NCBI RefSeq assembly: GCF_009789535.1
Contig: NZ_WSUT01000005.1
Coordinates: 2,355,501-2,419,500 of the forward strand
Reading direction: 5' to 3'
From: Sphingomonas carotinifaciens
GTDB taxonomy: Bacteria > Pseudomonadota > Alphaproteobacteria > Sphingomonadales > Sphingomonadaceae
DNA: 64,000 nucleotides
The notes under the pieces were generated by a model. It made no database searches. It was not told where the DNA came from and saw nothing but the letters and a program-made list of their open reading frames with translations. The number at the start of each line of letters is the position of its first letter. Position 1 is the first letter of the stretch. Both the position numbers and the translations under genes were made by a program. Shown here in pieces: positions 26,147 to 35,282 of the stretch.

Positions 26147-27751
26147 TTACCTCTGAGGCGTGTTTTCCGGCTCCAGCGTCGCCAGCACGACATCGTTGCT
26201 GCGCATCTTCACGCGCAGCACATGGCTACCATCGCGCCCGACCTGCACCGTTCGCTGCAACTCCGGCGTATCGCTGGTCAGCGCCTGCAACTCGGCGATC
26301 TGCGCGGCGGTCAGCGACCGGGGCGACCCCATCTGCAGATAGCGGGAATGCGCGTCGTTCGCCTGATAGCCGGTACGCCGTACCGCCAACCGGTAGCGCC
26401 CCGGCGTCAGGTGCGACAACCGGATCTCCGCATCGGCCGAGGGCGTGGCGGGCAGCAGCTTGGTGAAGAACGGCCGGTTGCTGATCGTCTGCGCCGGTTG
26501 CTGCCAGTTCCACAGCAGGACGCCCGTCCGCCCCTTGTCGGTCGTCGCCAATACCTGGTCGTCCGCGCTCGGCACCTCGCGGCCGTGGAGCATGTGGAGA
26601 TATTTGTACGCGAACCATGCCGGCTTGCGGATGCCCTCGCGGTTCATCAGGCCGAAGCCGCCGTGGAAGGGCGTCGGCGGTGGCCCCGCTTCCTCGAACA
26701 GGTCGCTATAGGTCCAATAGCTCATGCCCTGCGCATAGGGGCGCGTCGCGCGCAGCTTGGTCAGGATATAGGGCGCGCTGATATAGCTGTCGTGCACCGG
26801 GTCGCGCGGATTGTAGCTTGCGCTCCACTCGGTGAAATAGAGCGGGAGCTTCGGAAATCTGGAGGCCGCGATCTGTTCGCGTACCCGCCGTACGTCGCCC
26901 ACCACCGCATCCGGGTTGGTCGACAGCTTGTTGTCGTCCCCGCCCTTCTCGTCGAGAAAACCGCCGTCCACGCCGTAAGTATGGGTGGTGACGAAATCGA
27001 TCGGGATGTTTCTGGCCGCGGCATGGTCCAGCAGGTTCGGCACCCAGGCCGCGCCCGCCGTCGCCGGTCCACCGACCCTGAGCGCAGGATCGATCGCCTT
27101 GATCGTCCGCGCGCTGGTTTCATACAGCTCCAGATAGGCCGCCTTGTCGGCCTTCTCCCAGAAGCCGGCGAGATTGGGTTCGTTCCACACCTCGAAGAAC
27201 CAGCCGCGCACCGCCTCCGCACCGTAGCGGTCGCGCAGGTGCCGCACAAAGGCATCGACCAGCCTGCCCCATTCGTCGATCCGCGGATGCGACGTATTGC
27301 CCTTCCAGTAGAAAATTGTCTGCGGCGATGTCTTCAACAGGCCGGGGGTAAAGCCCAATTCCACGAACGGCTTGATCCCCCGCGCCAGCAGCGCATCGTA
27401 CAACTGGTCGATCTTCGTCCAGTCATAGACGATTGTACCGTCGCGGTTCTGCACGGTGCCAAGGGCATCGGTGAAGATGTCGTGGAACCGGACGTAGCGG
27501 AACCCCAGTTCCTTCACCGCCGTGTCGAGTTGCGCCAGGCTGTCCGGCCGGATCAGCGTGCCCGGATAATCCGACCCGACCGACAGGTCGAACGAGCGGT
27601 CCAGCGGTTCGCCCGCCCGTGCCAGATCGATGTCGATCGTGCGAACCGGCGCCTGTGCCTCGGCCGCGTGGCCGGCTCCGCTTGCGATCATCATCGTGGC
27701 CAGCAGGGTGGCCAGGGTTCGGCCGATCATGGAAAGTGGCTGGCTGGTCAT
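26147..27751 (-). CDS. GH39-family glycosidase (beta-xylosidase-like), secreted
   Basis: 534 residues with a signal peptide ending about residue 30 (HAAEA). Clan GH-A catalytic pair: acid/base Glu191 in FFEVWNEPNL and nucleophile Glu308 in LYFTEWSAS, as in GH39 beta-xylosidases. A beta-sandwich domain follows after about residue 420. The family also includes enzymes on other pentosides, so beta-xylosidase is the likely but not the only reading. The start at 27751 precedes the signal peptide directly; 27730 is an alternative. It lies between the TonB receptor and GH74 and would act on xylose- or arabinose-bearing side chains or on co-extracted xylan. Confidence 0.87.
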   Translation of the reverse strand: MTSQPLSMIGRTLATLLATMMIASGAGHAAEAQAPVRTIDIDLARAGEPLDRSFDLSVGSDYPGTLIRPDSLAQLDTAVKELGFRYVRFHDIFTDALGTVQNRDGTIVYDWTKIDQLYDALLARGIKPFVELGFTPGLLKTSPQTIFYWKGNTSHPRIDEWGRLVDAFVRHLRDRYGAEAVRGWFFEVWNEPNLAGFWEKADKAAYLELYETSARTIKAIDPALRVGGPATAGAAWVPNLLDHAAARNIPIDFVTTHTYGVDGGFLDEKGGDDNKLSTNPDAVVGDVRRVREQIAASRFPKLPLYFTEWSASYNPRDPVHDSYISAPYILTKLRATRPYAQGMSYWTYSDLFEEAGPPPTPFHGGFGLMNREGIRKPAWFAYKYLHMLHGREVPSADDQVLATTDKGRTGVLLWNWQQPAQTISNRPFFTKLLPATPSADAEIRLSHLTPGRYRLAVRRTGYQANDAHSRYLQMGSPRSLTAAQIAELQALTSDTPELQRTVQVGRDGSHVLRVKMRSNDVVLATLEPENTPQR

Positions 27752-27772
27752 GATGGCCCCGGATGATAGGTG

Positions 27773-27797
27773 GCAGGGCCGGCACCGCCGGCCCTGC
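27773..27797. terminator. Perfect hairpin between TonB receptor and GH39
   Basis: GCAGGGCCGGC (27773-27783), loop ACC, and the exact reverse complement (27787-27797). It begins seven bases past the receptor stop and has no T-run. It could end part of the transcripts or protect the receptor mRNA from 3' decay, giving more receptor than enzyme. Confidence 0.65.
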
Positions 27798-27804
27798 GCG
27801 TTCG

Positions 27805-30678
27805 TCAATAGGTGAAGCGCGCCGTGATGCTGACGCGCCGGTCGTTCAGTACCGCGGATTGCGGGCGGCTGGCGATCCCGTAATAGGTGCGGTTCTCGGT
27901 ATTGGTCAGGTTGATCCCGTCCACCGTCAAGCCGAAATTGGGCGTGACCGTATAGGTGATCGATGCGTCCACCTGTCCGCGCGCATCGTTGAAGATCGGC
28001 AGGTTGCCGCTACCGTTCCCGCGCGTGGTGACCACATATTTCGAGCGCCAGTTATAGGCGACGCGCGCCGACAGGGGTCCCTTGTCGTAAATGCCGACCA
28101 GATTGTAGCTGTACTTGGACAGCTGCTCCAACGGCACCGTCAACTGCGCGCCGGTCGTGTCCTGCGCATCCGGGCTCGGTGCCTTGCTGTCGACATAGGT
28201 GAAGTTGGCCTGCACGCCAAAGCCCGACAGCACCCCCGGCAGGAAGTCGAAGAAGGTGTTGCCGCCCACTTCGAAGCCCTTGATCTTGCCGTTGTCGCCG
28301 TTCAGCGGCCGCGTGACGTCGACGGTGAACGGACCGTTGCCGAAGTTGAAGGTCTCGGTCGAGGTGATGTTGGCGATGAAGCCGTCCACCTTCTTGTAGA
28401 ACACCGCACCATATACCGAACCCGTGCGCGCAAAATAATACTCCAGCGACGCGTCGAGCTGGTCCGCGGTCAGCGGCCGCAGGTTCGCATTTCCGGTCGT
28501 CGCCGTACGCAGGCCACCGCCCGGATTGTTCTCGACGATGTTGATGTTCGGGTTGAGCGCGGTGAAGTCCGGCCGCGTCAGGGCCTTGGACGCCGCCAGA
28601 CGCAGTTGCAGCTGCGGCGTGAAGCGGAAGCGCAGGTTCAGGCTGGGCAGCGCCTTGGTATAATCGGAATCCGCTCCCAGCGGCACGAAGCTGATCGGGC
28701 CGTTGCCGAAGATGGGCAGGCCGGTCGCGGGATCGACCCCGGTCTGCGCCTGCGGCGTTTGTGCGGAGAAGCCCGCGGTGCTCACCTTGGTCTTCACGAC
28801 GCGCACGCCGACATTGCCGTCGATCGGAATGGACAGGTCGTCCGCACCGAACTTGACGAGGCCGTAGGCGGTGTAGGTATTCTCACCCTGCGTGTTGCGG
28901 TCGTTGGGCGCATAGGTGACGCCGTTGAGCAGTGCCTGCCGCTGCTCCGCCCCGACGAAGGGCGCCAGCGCGTTGCGGGTCGCGTCATAGTCCAGAACGA
29001 TGTTGCGGTTGAAGGCGATCACGCCCTCGGGAATGCCGCGATAGCCGCGATACAGGTCGCCGCCGAAGATGCGCGGCTCCAGCAGCGCATAGGGCGTCTC
29101 GGTCAGCCCGTAATAGGCATAGATGCTGTTGTCGCTCACTGCCGACCGGTCGGTGTAGCGCACGCCCGCCGCGATCGACTTCAGGAAGCCGGTGTCGAAC
29201 TCGTAATTGACGTCCAGCCGCCCGGTATACTGCTTGCCGACCGACCGGCTGACATTGTCCAGATAGCCGCCCGGCACCGCATAGTTCGCCGGGTTCAGCA
29301 AAAGGCCGTCGCCATTGGTGGGATCGTTGTCGGGGGTGATGATCATCGTCGGCACGCCGCTGCCGACCTGCTGGAACAGCCGCTCCGCATTGGAATTGAG
29401 GATGACGATCGAGCGCTGTCCGTCGGTCGTGCCGCGGATATACTGGAAGTCGCCGTTGATCGTCAGGCGGTCGGTCGGCGTCCAGCGGGCGTTCAGCGAA
29501 TAGTCGCTGGTCACCGACTTGCGCCGCTCCAGGCTGGTGTTCGAATTGATCGGTACGTTGACGAAGGTGCCGCTGCGGAAATTGCCGTCCGCATCATAGG
29601 TGAAGGGCGCGGTGAAGTCCGGCGTGATCGGCGTATCGCCGGTAAAGGCGAAGAAGCTGTAGTCGCCATACTGGAACTTGTAGTCCGACCGCACATATTC
29701 GCCGGTCAGCAACAGCGTGTCGGTCGGCTTCCATTGCAGGGCCACGTCCACGCCGATGCGCCGCCGGTCGCCCAGATACTGGCCGATGCCCACGCCGTGC
29801 GGCAGGAACGTCTCCTGCCCGGTCCGCCCCAGTCCGGCCAGCGTCGCTGCACCCAGCTCGGTCGCCGGGTCCAGGCGGAAGAAGGGCTGGCTCGAAATCT
29901 GGTCCTGACGGAACGCCGTCTTCTGATAGGCCAGGTCGACCAGCAGACCGATCTCGCCGATGCCCGTGTTCCAGCGGTTGGAAATGAGCAGGTTGGCCTG
30001 CGGCGTCGTGGTGTCGCGCAGGTCGTAATAGTTGGCGGTCGCGCTCGCCGACATCTTCAGCCCGTTGAAGTCGAAGGGCTTGCGCGTCCTGAGGTTGATC
30101 AGGCCGCCGATGCCACCCTCGATCAGGTCGGCCGAAGGGTTCTTGTAGACGTCGATTCCGGCGAGCAGTTCGGAGGGCACATCCTCCAGGCTCAGCGTGC
30201 GCCCGCCGCTGGCGGTGAACACGTCGCGCCCGTTCACCTCGGTCCGCACTTGGCTCAGGCCGCGGATCGCCACCGAGCTGCCTTCGCCGAAGCTGCGCTG
30301 GATCTGTACGCCGGTGATGCGCTGCAATGCCTCCGCCACGTTGCGGTCGGGCAGCTTGCCGATGTCCTCCGCCACGATCGAATCGACGATCTGCGACGCG
30401 TTGCGCTTGATGCCCTGCGCGGTCGACAGGCTGGCGCGCACGCCGGTCACCACGATGTCCGCTGCCTCGGTATCGGTGGCCGCACCGCTGCCCTGCGGAC
30501 TCGCCGTTCCGGCATCGCCGCTGGGGGGTACGGTACCGCTCTGCTCGGCAGGCGTCTGGCTATTGTCGGATGATTGCGCCGCCGCCGGCACGGTCCATGC
30601 CATCAGCAATGCGGCCATCGAAGCGGTCGAGTACAAGCGCATCCGATCATTCCGGCGCGCGGGTTCGCAGGCGTCCAT
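27805..30678 (-). CDS. TonB-dependent outer-membrane receptor (probable xyloglucan-oligosaccharide transporter)
   Basis: 957 residues. Signal peptide to about residue 35 (PAAAQ), a low-complexity Ser/Thr/Gly/Ala stretch, then a TonB-box-like ADIVVTGVR, the plug domain (NASQIVDSIVAEDIGKLPDRN, typical of the sphingomonad/caulobacter sugar receptors) and a 22-strand barrel ending in SITARFTY with terminal aromatic residue. It imports ligands across the outer membrane using TonB energy. A strong AGGAGG eight bases before ATG 30678 supports this start over Met13. It heads the operon with GH39 and GH74, so xyloglucan fragments are the likely cargo; this is inference. Confidence 0.93.
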   Translation of the reverse strand: MDACEPARRNDRMRLYSTASMAALLMAWTVPAAAQSSDNSQTPAEQSGTVPPSGDAGTASPQGSGAATDTEAADIVVTGVRASLSTAQGIKRNASQIVDSIVAEDIGKLPDRNVAEALQRITGVQIQRSFGEGSSVAIRGLSQVRTEVNGRDVFTASGGRTLSLEDVPSELLAGIDVYKNPSADLIEGGIGGLINLRTRKPFDFNGLKMSASATANYYDLRDTTTPQANLLISNRWNTGIGEIGLLVDLAYQKTAFRQDQISSQPFFRLDPATELGAATLAGLGRTGQETFLPHGVGIGQYLGDRRRIGVDVALQWKPTDTLLLTGEYVRSDYKFQYGDYSFFAFTGDTPITPDFTAPFTYDADGNFRSGTFVNVPINSNTSLERRKSVTSDYSLNARWTPTDRLTINGDFQYIRGTTDGQRSIVILNSNAERLFQQVGSGVPTMIITPDNDPTNGDGLLLNPANYAVPGGYLDNVSRSVGKQYTGRLDVNYEFDTGFLKSIAAGVRYTDRSAVSDNSIYAYYGLTETPYALLEPRIFGGDLYRGYRGIPEGVIAFNRNIVLDYDATRNALAPFVGAEQRQALLNGVTYAPNDRNTQGENTYTAYGLVKFGADDLSIPIDGNVGVRVVKTKVSTAGFSAQTPQAQTGVDPATGLPIFGNGPISFVPLGADSDYTKALPSLNLRFRFTPQLQLRLAASKALTRPDFTALNPNINIVENNPGGGLRTATTGNANLRPLTADQLDASLEYYFARTGSVYGAVFYKKVDGFIANITSTETFNFGNGPFTVDVTRPLNGDNGKIKGFEVGGNTFFDFLPGVLSGFGVQANFTYVDSKAPSPDAQDTTGAQLTVPLEQLSKYSYNLVGIYDKGPLSARVAYNWRSKYVVTTRGNGSGNLPIFNDARGQVDASITYTVTPNFGLTVDGINLTNTENRTYYGIASRPQSAVLNDRRVSITARFTY

Positions 30679-31063
30679 CGAGTATCCCTCCTAAAACCTT
30701 GCAGCACTTCTCTGTGAGAGCGCTAACGCAAAGCCTGCATAGCGGCAGATAAGGTGTTGAGGAATAGCCACTATGAAGATAAAATTTGATTTCGTCGGTG
30801 ATCGGCGTCACTTTGCCGGTCACCGCAAAGGGAACGATACCACGCGGTTCGGGGAGAGCGATGACACAGCCGCTAGGGTATCAGGTGCCGACGCCGGGCA
30901 GGATGAAGCCGGCTCTGCGTGCATCGAATGTCACCCTGCCATCGGCCCCTATGTCCGACATTATCCGGCCGGTCGCGCAGCGGTCGGTCAAAGCAGTTTT
31001 CCGGCGGCTGGCGAATCAGAACCCCGCCGATGTCCACGCCCTTCCGACATGCGAGTTACCGGC
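30679..31063. other. Divergent promoter region between the TonB receptor and the esterase operon
   Basis: 385 bases between two divergent operons of the polysaccharide locus. It holds the receptor Shine-Dalgarno, a LacI-like site at 30715-30728 and an AT-richer stretch near 30765-30790. The frame upstream of the esterase stays open to 30773, but that stretch has no recognisable protein similarity and lacks a Shine-Dalgarno, so I do not call it coding. Confidence 0.5.
30715..30728. promoter_or_regulatory. LacI-type operator-like site upstream of the TonB receptor
   Basis: TGAGAGCGCTAACG is centred on AGCGCT, the core of many proteobacterial LacI-family sugar operators. The arms match only in part (GnnAGC/GCTnnC). 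It lies 37-50 bases upstream of the receptor start, a location suited to repression. The regulator would have to be encoded elsewhere, since the LacI protein in this window sits at a different kind of palindrome. Confidence 0.35.
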
Positions 31064-32032
31064 ATGACCCTGCCCATCCTGTCCCGTCGCACCCTGATCG
31101 GCGGCGCCGCCGCCCTGTCTGCGATGCCCGCCGCGGCGCAGACCGGCCCCGGAGACGAGATCGTCGAGCTCTGGCCCGGGCCGCCGCCCGGCGACACCGG
31201 TGCGCGCATCGCGCGCAAGGTCGCGGATCAATCGCGCGGGGCCGCCACGCCCGATCGCTGGGTGACGGGTATCGCCCGCCCCGTCGTCGTCGTCCGCCGC
31301 CCGGCACGCCCCAATGGCGCCGCGGCGCTGCTGTGTCCCGGCGGCGGCTATGGCTTCCTGTCCTACGACAATGAAGGCACATCACAGGCGGCGTGGCTGA
31401 ACGCGCGGGGGGTGACCGCCTTTATCCTGCTCTACCGCCTGCCGAACGAAGGCTGGGCAAGCCGCGCGCTTGTCCCGCTTCAGGATGCGCAGCGGGCGAT
31501 GCGTGTCATTCGCGCGCGCGCTGCGGGCTTCGGCATTGCGGCGAACCGCGTTGCGGTGCTGGGCTTCTCCGCCGGCGGGCATCTGGCCGGCTCGCTCGCC
31601 ACCCGCCACGCACTTGCCACCTATACGCCGGTCGACGCCGCCGACCGGCTCAGCGCGCGGCCCGATCTCGCCGGCCTCGTCTATCCGGTCATCAGCTTCT
31701 CCGCCCCCTTCACCCATGCCGGCTCGCGCGACATGCTGCTCGGCCCCGAACAGACCCCCGCCCAGCGCCGCGAATGGTCGATCGAAACGCGCGTCGATGC
31801 GGCCACCCCGCCGATCCTGCTGGTCCATGCCAGCGACGACGGGCTGGTTCCGCCCGACAACAGCATCGCCCTGTATCAGACGATGCGCGCCGCCGGCCGT
31901 CCGGCCGCGCTGCACATCTTCGAGGATGGAGGACACGGCTTCGGGGTGCGCCTGCCCGCGACGCGCTCGGCCAGCGCATGGCCGTCGCTCTTCGCCACCT
32001 TTGCCGCGGGTCAGGGCATCTTCCCGGCATGA
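31064..32032 (+). CDS. Secreted alpha/beta-hydrolase esterase (acetyl-esterase type)
   Basis: 322 residues. A Tat-like or Sec signal (LSRRTLIGGAAALSAMPAAAQ) is followed by an alpha/beta-hydrolase domain with oxyanion region LLCPGGGYGFLSYDNEG, nucleophile elbow GFSAGGHLAG, Asp in VHASDDGLVPP and His in EDGGHGFG. This set matches the BD-FAE/acetyl-xylan-esterase-like family found in polysaccharide loci. It probably removes acetyl groups from polysaccharide side chains in the periplasm. ATG 31064 or ATG 31049 may start it. Its stop overlaps the next esterase gene by four bases. Confidence 0.85.
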   Translation: MTLPILSRRTLIGGAAALSAMPAAAQTGPGDEIVELWPGPPPGDTGARIARKVADQSRGAATPDRWVTGIARPVVVVRRPARPNGAAALLCPGGGYGFLSYDNEGTSQAAWLNARGVTAFILLYRLPNEGWASRALVPLQDAQRAMRVIRARAAGFGIAANRVAVLGFSAGGHLAGSLATRHALATYTPVDAADRLSARPDLAGLVYPVISFSAPFTHAGSRDMLLGPEQTPAQRREWSIETRVDAATPPILLVHASDDGLVPPDNSIALYQTMRAAGRPAALHIFEDGGHGFGVRLPATRSASAWPSLFATFAAGQGIFPA

Positions 32033-32829
32033 AACGCGCCGCGATTGCCCTGCTGGCCGCCCTGTTCGCGGTGCCCGCTGCCGCGCAAGGCTATCAAAGC
32101 TCGCCCGAACGCCGCATCGTGGCGGAACGGGACTGGGGCCCGTGGCTCGGCCCGTTTCGCGCCAGGCTGGTCCCCAGCCTGATGCAGGATTTCGGCGAAC
32201 GCTATCTCTACGCGCCCGCCAATGCGGCACTGGCAGCCCCCAGACGCGGGGAGCGCCGCGTCGTCTTCCTCGGCGACTCGATCACCGACAAGTGGAACCT
32301 CGCCGCCAGCTTTCCGGGCCGGTCCTATGTCAATCGCGGCATCGGCAGCCAGGTCACCGCGCAGATGCTGCTGCGTTTCCATCAGGACGTGGTCGGGCTG
32401 AAGCCTGCGGCCGTCGTGATCCTCGCCGGCATCAACGACATTCAGGGATTTCTGCAACAGGAAACGCCCGAACAGATCGAGGCGAACTGGGAGGCGATGG
32501 CCGATCTCGCCGACGCGCACGGGATCGCCGTCGTCTTCGCCTCGCTGCTGCCGGTCAACGATTATACGCCCGCCGCCCGCGACGTGGTGAAGGAGCGCAA
32601 GCCCGCGACCATCGTCGCGCTGAACCGCTGGCTGCGCGCCTTTTGCGCCCGTCGCGGCTATGCCTATGCCGACTACCACACCGCGCTCGTCGACCGCGCC
32701 GGCCTGATGGCGCGCCCCTATACCCGGGACGGCGTTCATCCGCTGGGCAACGCCTATGCGCGCATGGCACCCATCGCTGAGGCCGCGATCGAACAGGCGC
32801 TGGGCCTTGCCCATCACAGGAGACGATAG
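32029..32829 (+). CDS. Secreted SGNH/GDSL-family esterase, copy 1
   Basis: 266 residues with signal peptide ending AAAQ near residue 19. SGNH motifs: FLGDSITDKWN (Ser), NRGIGSQ (Gly), LAGINDIQG (Asn) and DGVHPLG (Asp, His). It is closely similar along its length to the next gene product, so the two arose by tandem duplication. In a xyloglucan-type locus the best guess is removal of O-acetyl groups from galactosyl residues, but specificity cannot be read from the sequence. Confidence 0.87.
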   Translation: MKRAAIALLAALFAVPAAAQGYQSSPERRIVAERDWGPWLGPFRARLVPSLMQDFGERYLYAPANAALAAPRRGERRVVFLGDSITDKWNLAASFPGRSYVNRGIGSQVTAQMLLRFHQDVVGLKPAAVVILAGINDIQGFLQQETPEQIEANWEAMADLADAHGIAVVFASLLPVNDYTPAARDVVKERKPATIVALNRWLRAFCARRGYAYADYHTALVDRAGLMARPYTRDGVHPLGNAYARMAPIAEAAIEQALGLAHHRRR

Positions 32830-32830
32830 G

Positions 32831-33628
32831 ATGCGACGCACCCGCTTAATCGGGGCCGGCCTGGCCCTGCTGTCCAGCGCCGCCCTATCGGCGCAGACCA
32901 ACGTGCCCGGCGATCCGCATGCCGGCGATCCCGTCGGCATCGTCGCCGATCCCTGCCCCGTGCATCCGCACCCCGAAGGGGATGGATGGCAGATGTGGAA
33001 CCTCCACATGCTCACCCGCGATTTCGGCCAGCTCTGTCGCTACGCCGCCGCCAATGCCGCGCTGAAGACCCGGCCGCGGGTCGTCTTCATGGGCGATTCC
33101 ATTACCGACAACTGGATCAACGCCGATCCCTCCATGTTCGAGGATGGCCGCGTCGATCGCGGGATCAGCGGGCAGACCACGCCGCAGATGCTGGTCCGCT
33201 TCCGCCAGGACGTTCTCGCCCTGCGGCCCGCCGCCGTCCATATCATGGCCGGCACCAACGACATCGCCGGCAACACGGGGGCCGCGACGATGGAGACGGT
33301 GCAGGGCAACATCACCAGCATGGCGCAGCTCGCCCGCGCCAACGGTATCAAGGTCATCCTGGCCTCGATCCCGCCCGCCGCCGCCTTTCCTTGGGCAAAG
33401 GACAAGCGGCCGGTGCCGCAGATCGCGGCGATGAACCGCTGGTTGCGGGATTATGCCCGCGCCAACGGCCACACCTATGTCGATTACCACACCGCGCTCG
33501 CCACGCCCGACGGCGCGATGAAGCCCGGCCTCGCGACCGATGGCGTCCACCCGACGCCGGCGGGCTATGCGGTCATGCGCCCGCTGGCGCTGGCTGCCAT
33601 CACCAAGACCCTGGGAGCCTCCAAGTGA
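32831..33628 (+). CDS. Secreted SGNH/GDSL-family esterase, copy 2
   Basis: 265 residues with a signal peptide (ALLSSAALSAQ). SGNH motifs FMGDSITDNW, DRGISGQTTPQM, MAGTNDIAGN and DGVHPTPAG mirror copy 1. Compared with copy 1 it has an added cysteine pair near the N-terminus (DPCPVHP and QLCRYA), likely a periplasmic disulfide. ATG 32831 follows GGAG with suitable spacing and starts one base after the previous stop. Probably an acetyl-esterase of the same pathway acting on a different position or substrate. Confidence 0.87.
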   Translation: MRRTRLIGAGLALLSSAALSAQTNVPGDPHAGDPVGIVADPCPVHPHPEGDGWQMWNLHMLTRDFGQLCRYAAANAALKTRPRVVFMGDSITDNWINADPSMFEDGRVDRGISGQTTPQMLVRFRQDVLALRPAAVHIMAGTNDIAGNTGAATMETVQGNITSMAQLARANGIKVILASIPPAAAFPWAKDKRPVPQIAAMNRWLRDYARANGHTYVDYHTALATPDGAMKPGLATDGVHPTPAGYAVMRPLALAAITKTLGASK

Positions 33629-35253
33629 TCGATCTCCACCGCCGCGGCTTTCTCGCCGGCTCCGCCGCCCTGGGGCTCGCGACCGCCGCCCGCGCCGCCA
33701 GCCCGATGGGCACCGCCAAGGGGCCGGTACAGGCGACATGGCCCTCGCTCGTCCAGAATTATCGCTATCCGGACTGGTTCCGCGACGCCAAGCTCGGCCT
33801 CTGGTCGCATTGGGGGCCGCAGTCGGTGCCGGAGCAGGGCGACTGGTATGGCCGCTTCATGTATATGCAGGGCCACCCGATGTACGAGCATCACCTGAAG
33901 ACCTATGGCCACCCCTCGGTCACGGGGATGAAGGATCTGCAGCATCGCTGGAAGGGGGAGCGCTGGGACCCGGATGCGCTGATCCAGCGCTATGTGCGTG
34001 CCGGCGCCAAATATTTCGTCGCGCTTGCCTGCCATCACGACAATCTCGACTGTTACGACAGCCGCTATCACGCCTGGAACTCGACGCGCGTCGGCCCCAA
34101 GCGGGACGTGGTCGGCATCTGGGAGAAGGCAGCGCGCAAGGCGGGCCTGCGTTTCGGCGTGTCCAATCACGCCGCGCATGCCTGGCATTGGTACCAGACC
34201 GCCTATGGCTATGATCCCGTCGGCCCCAGAAAGGGCGAACGCTATGACGCGTTCCGCCTGCGCAAGGGCGATGGCCGTGGCCAGTGGTGGGAGGGCCTTG
34301 ACCCGCAGGAACTCTATACCGGCGGTCATGCCGTGCTGCCCGACGGCATCGACAGCATCGAGGCGATGAACAAGTGGCACGATGCGAATAACGGCCAGTG
34401 GATCGAAACCGGGCCGAAGGACGATCCCGCCTATGTCACCCGCTGGCTGCTCCGCCAGACCGACCTGATCGAGAAGTACAAGCCCGATCTCTGCTATTTC
34501 GACGATTACGGCCTGCCCTTCGGTCCCGTCGGGCTGGAATCCGCGGCGGACTATTACAACCGCTCGATCGAATGGCACGGCAAGATCGATGTCGTGCTGA
34601 CCGCCAAGCAGCTTCAGCCGCACCAGCGTTTCGGTCTGGTCCAGGATGTCGAGCGCGGCTTTGCCGACCGGTTGTGGGACGAGCCGTGGCAGACCGATAC
34701 CTGCATCGGCGACTGGTTCTACAATGTCGCGCGCCTCAACGACCGGTCGTACAAGACCGCCGAACAGGTGATGCAGCGCCTGGCGGATGTGGTGTCCAAG
34801 AACGGCAACCTGCTGCTCTCCATTCCGCAGCCCGGCGACGGCTCGATCGACGCGGAGGAGGAGAAGATCCTCGACGGCATGGCCGGCTGGATCGCGGTGC
34901 ATGGGCAAGCGATCTTCGGCTCGCGTCCCTGGCGCATCTATGGCGAGGGGCCGACGCAGCTCGCCACCGGCATGCAGAATGAGGGCGCGGCCAAGCCGTT
35001 CACGCCGCAGGACATCCGCTTCACCACCAACAAGGGCGCGCTTTACGCCCTGTTCCTTGCGCCGCCGACCGGTCCGATCACGATCAAGTCGCTGGGCACT
35101 ACGCGCGAGGGCGCGATCGAGCGCGTAACCCTGCTCGGCGGCGGCCCGGTGCGTCACCGCCGCGACGCCGCCGGCCTTCATCTCGACTGGCCCCGCGCCC
35201 AGGCCCCCGCCTTCGTACCCGCCATCCGTATCGACGGCCGCGGCCTCGTCTGA
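33625..35253 (+). CDS. GH29 alpha-L-fucosidase, Tat-exported
   Basis: 542 residues from GTG 33625, which overlaps the previous stop and has GGGAG upstream. Tat-type signal HRRGFLAGSAALGLATAARA. GH29 blocks: WFRDAKLGLWSHWGPQSVPEQG near residue 51, CHHDNLDCYDS near 136, and LCYFDDYG near 290 with the expected nucleophile Asp293. The family removes alpha-linked L-fucose. The neighbouring L-fucose operon, symporter and mutarotase make release of L-fucose, as from fucosylated xyloglucan side chains, the coherent role. The C-terminal beta-sandwich spans about residues 440-540. Confidence 0.93.
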   Translation: MIDLHRRGFLAGSAALGLATAARAASPMGTAKGPVQATWPSLVQNYRYPDWFRDAKLGLWSHWGPQSVPEQGDWYGRFMYMQGHPMYEHHLKTYGHPSVTGMKDLQHRWKGERWDPDALIQRYVRAGAKYFVALACHHDNLDCYDSRYHAWNSTRVGPKRDVVGIWEKAARKAGLRFGVSNHAAHAWHWYQTAYGYDPVGPRKGERYDAFRLRKGDGRGQWWEGLDPQELYTGGHAVLPDGIDSIEAMNKWHDANNGQWIETGPKDDPAYVTRWLLRQTDLIEKYKPDLCYFDDYGLPFGPVGLESAADYYNRSIEWHGKIDVVLTAKQLQPHQRFGLVQDVERGFADRLWDEPWQTDTCIGDWFYNVARLNDRSYKTAEQVMQRLADVVSKNGNLLLSIPQPGDGSIDAEEEKILDGMAGWIAVHGQAIFGSRPWRIYGEGPTQLATGMQNEGAAKPFTPQDIRFTTNKGALYALFLAPPTGPITIKSLGTTREGAIERVTLLGGGPVRHRRDAAGLHLDWPRAQAPAFVPAIRIDGRGLV

Positions 35254-35282
35254 ACCCCATCATCCATCAGGAAATTCCACCG

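Noticed and set aside
27763..30573. 936-residue open frame on the plus strand
   Set aside because: It is antisense to the TonB receptor, arises from high third-position GC, and shows no domain or Shine-Dalgarno.
30773..31063. N-terminal extension of the esterase gene, or a separate small gene
   Set aside because: No Shine-Dalgarno, no recognisable protein pattern, and a complete signal peptide begins at 31064.
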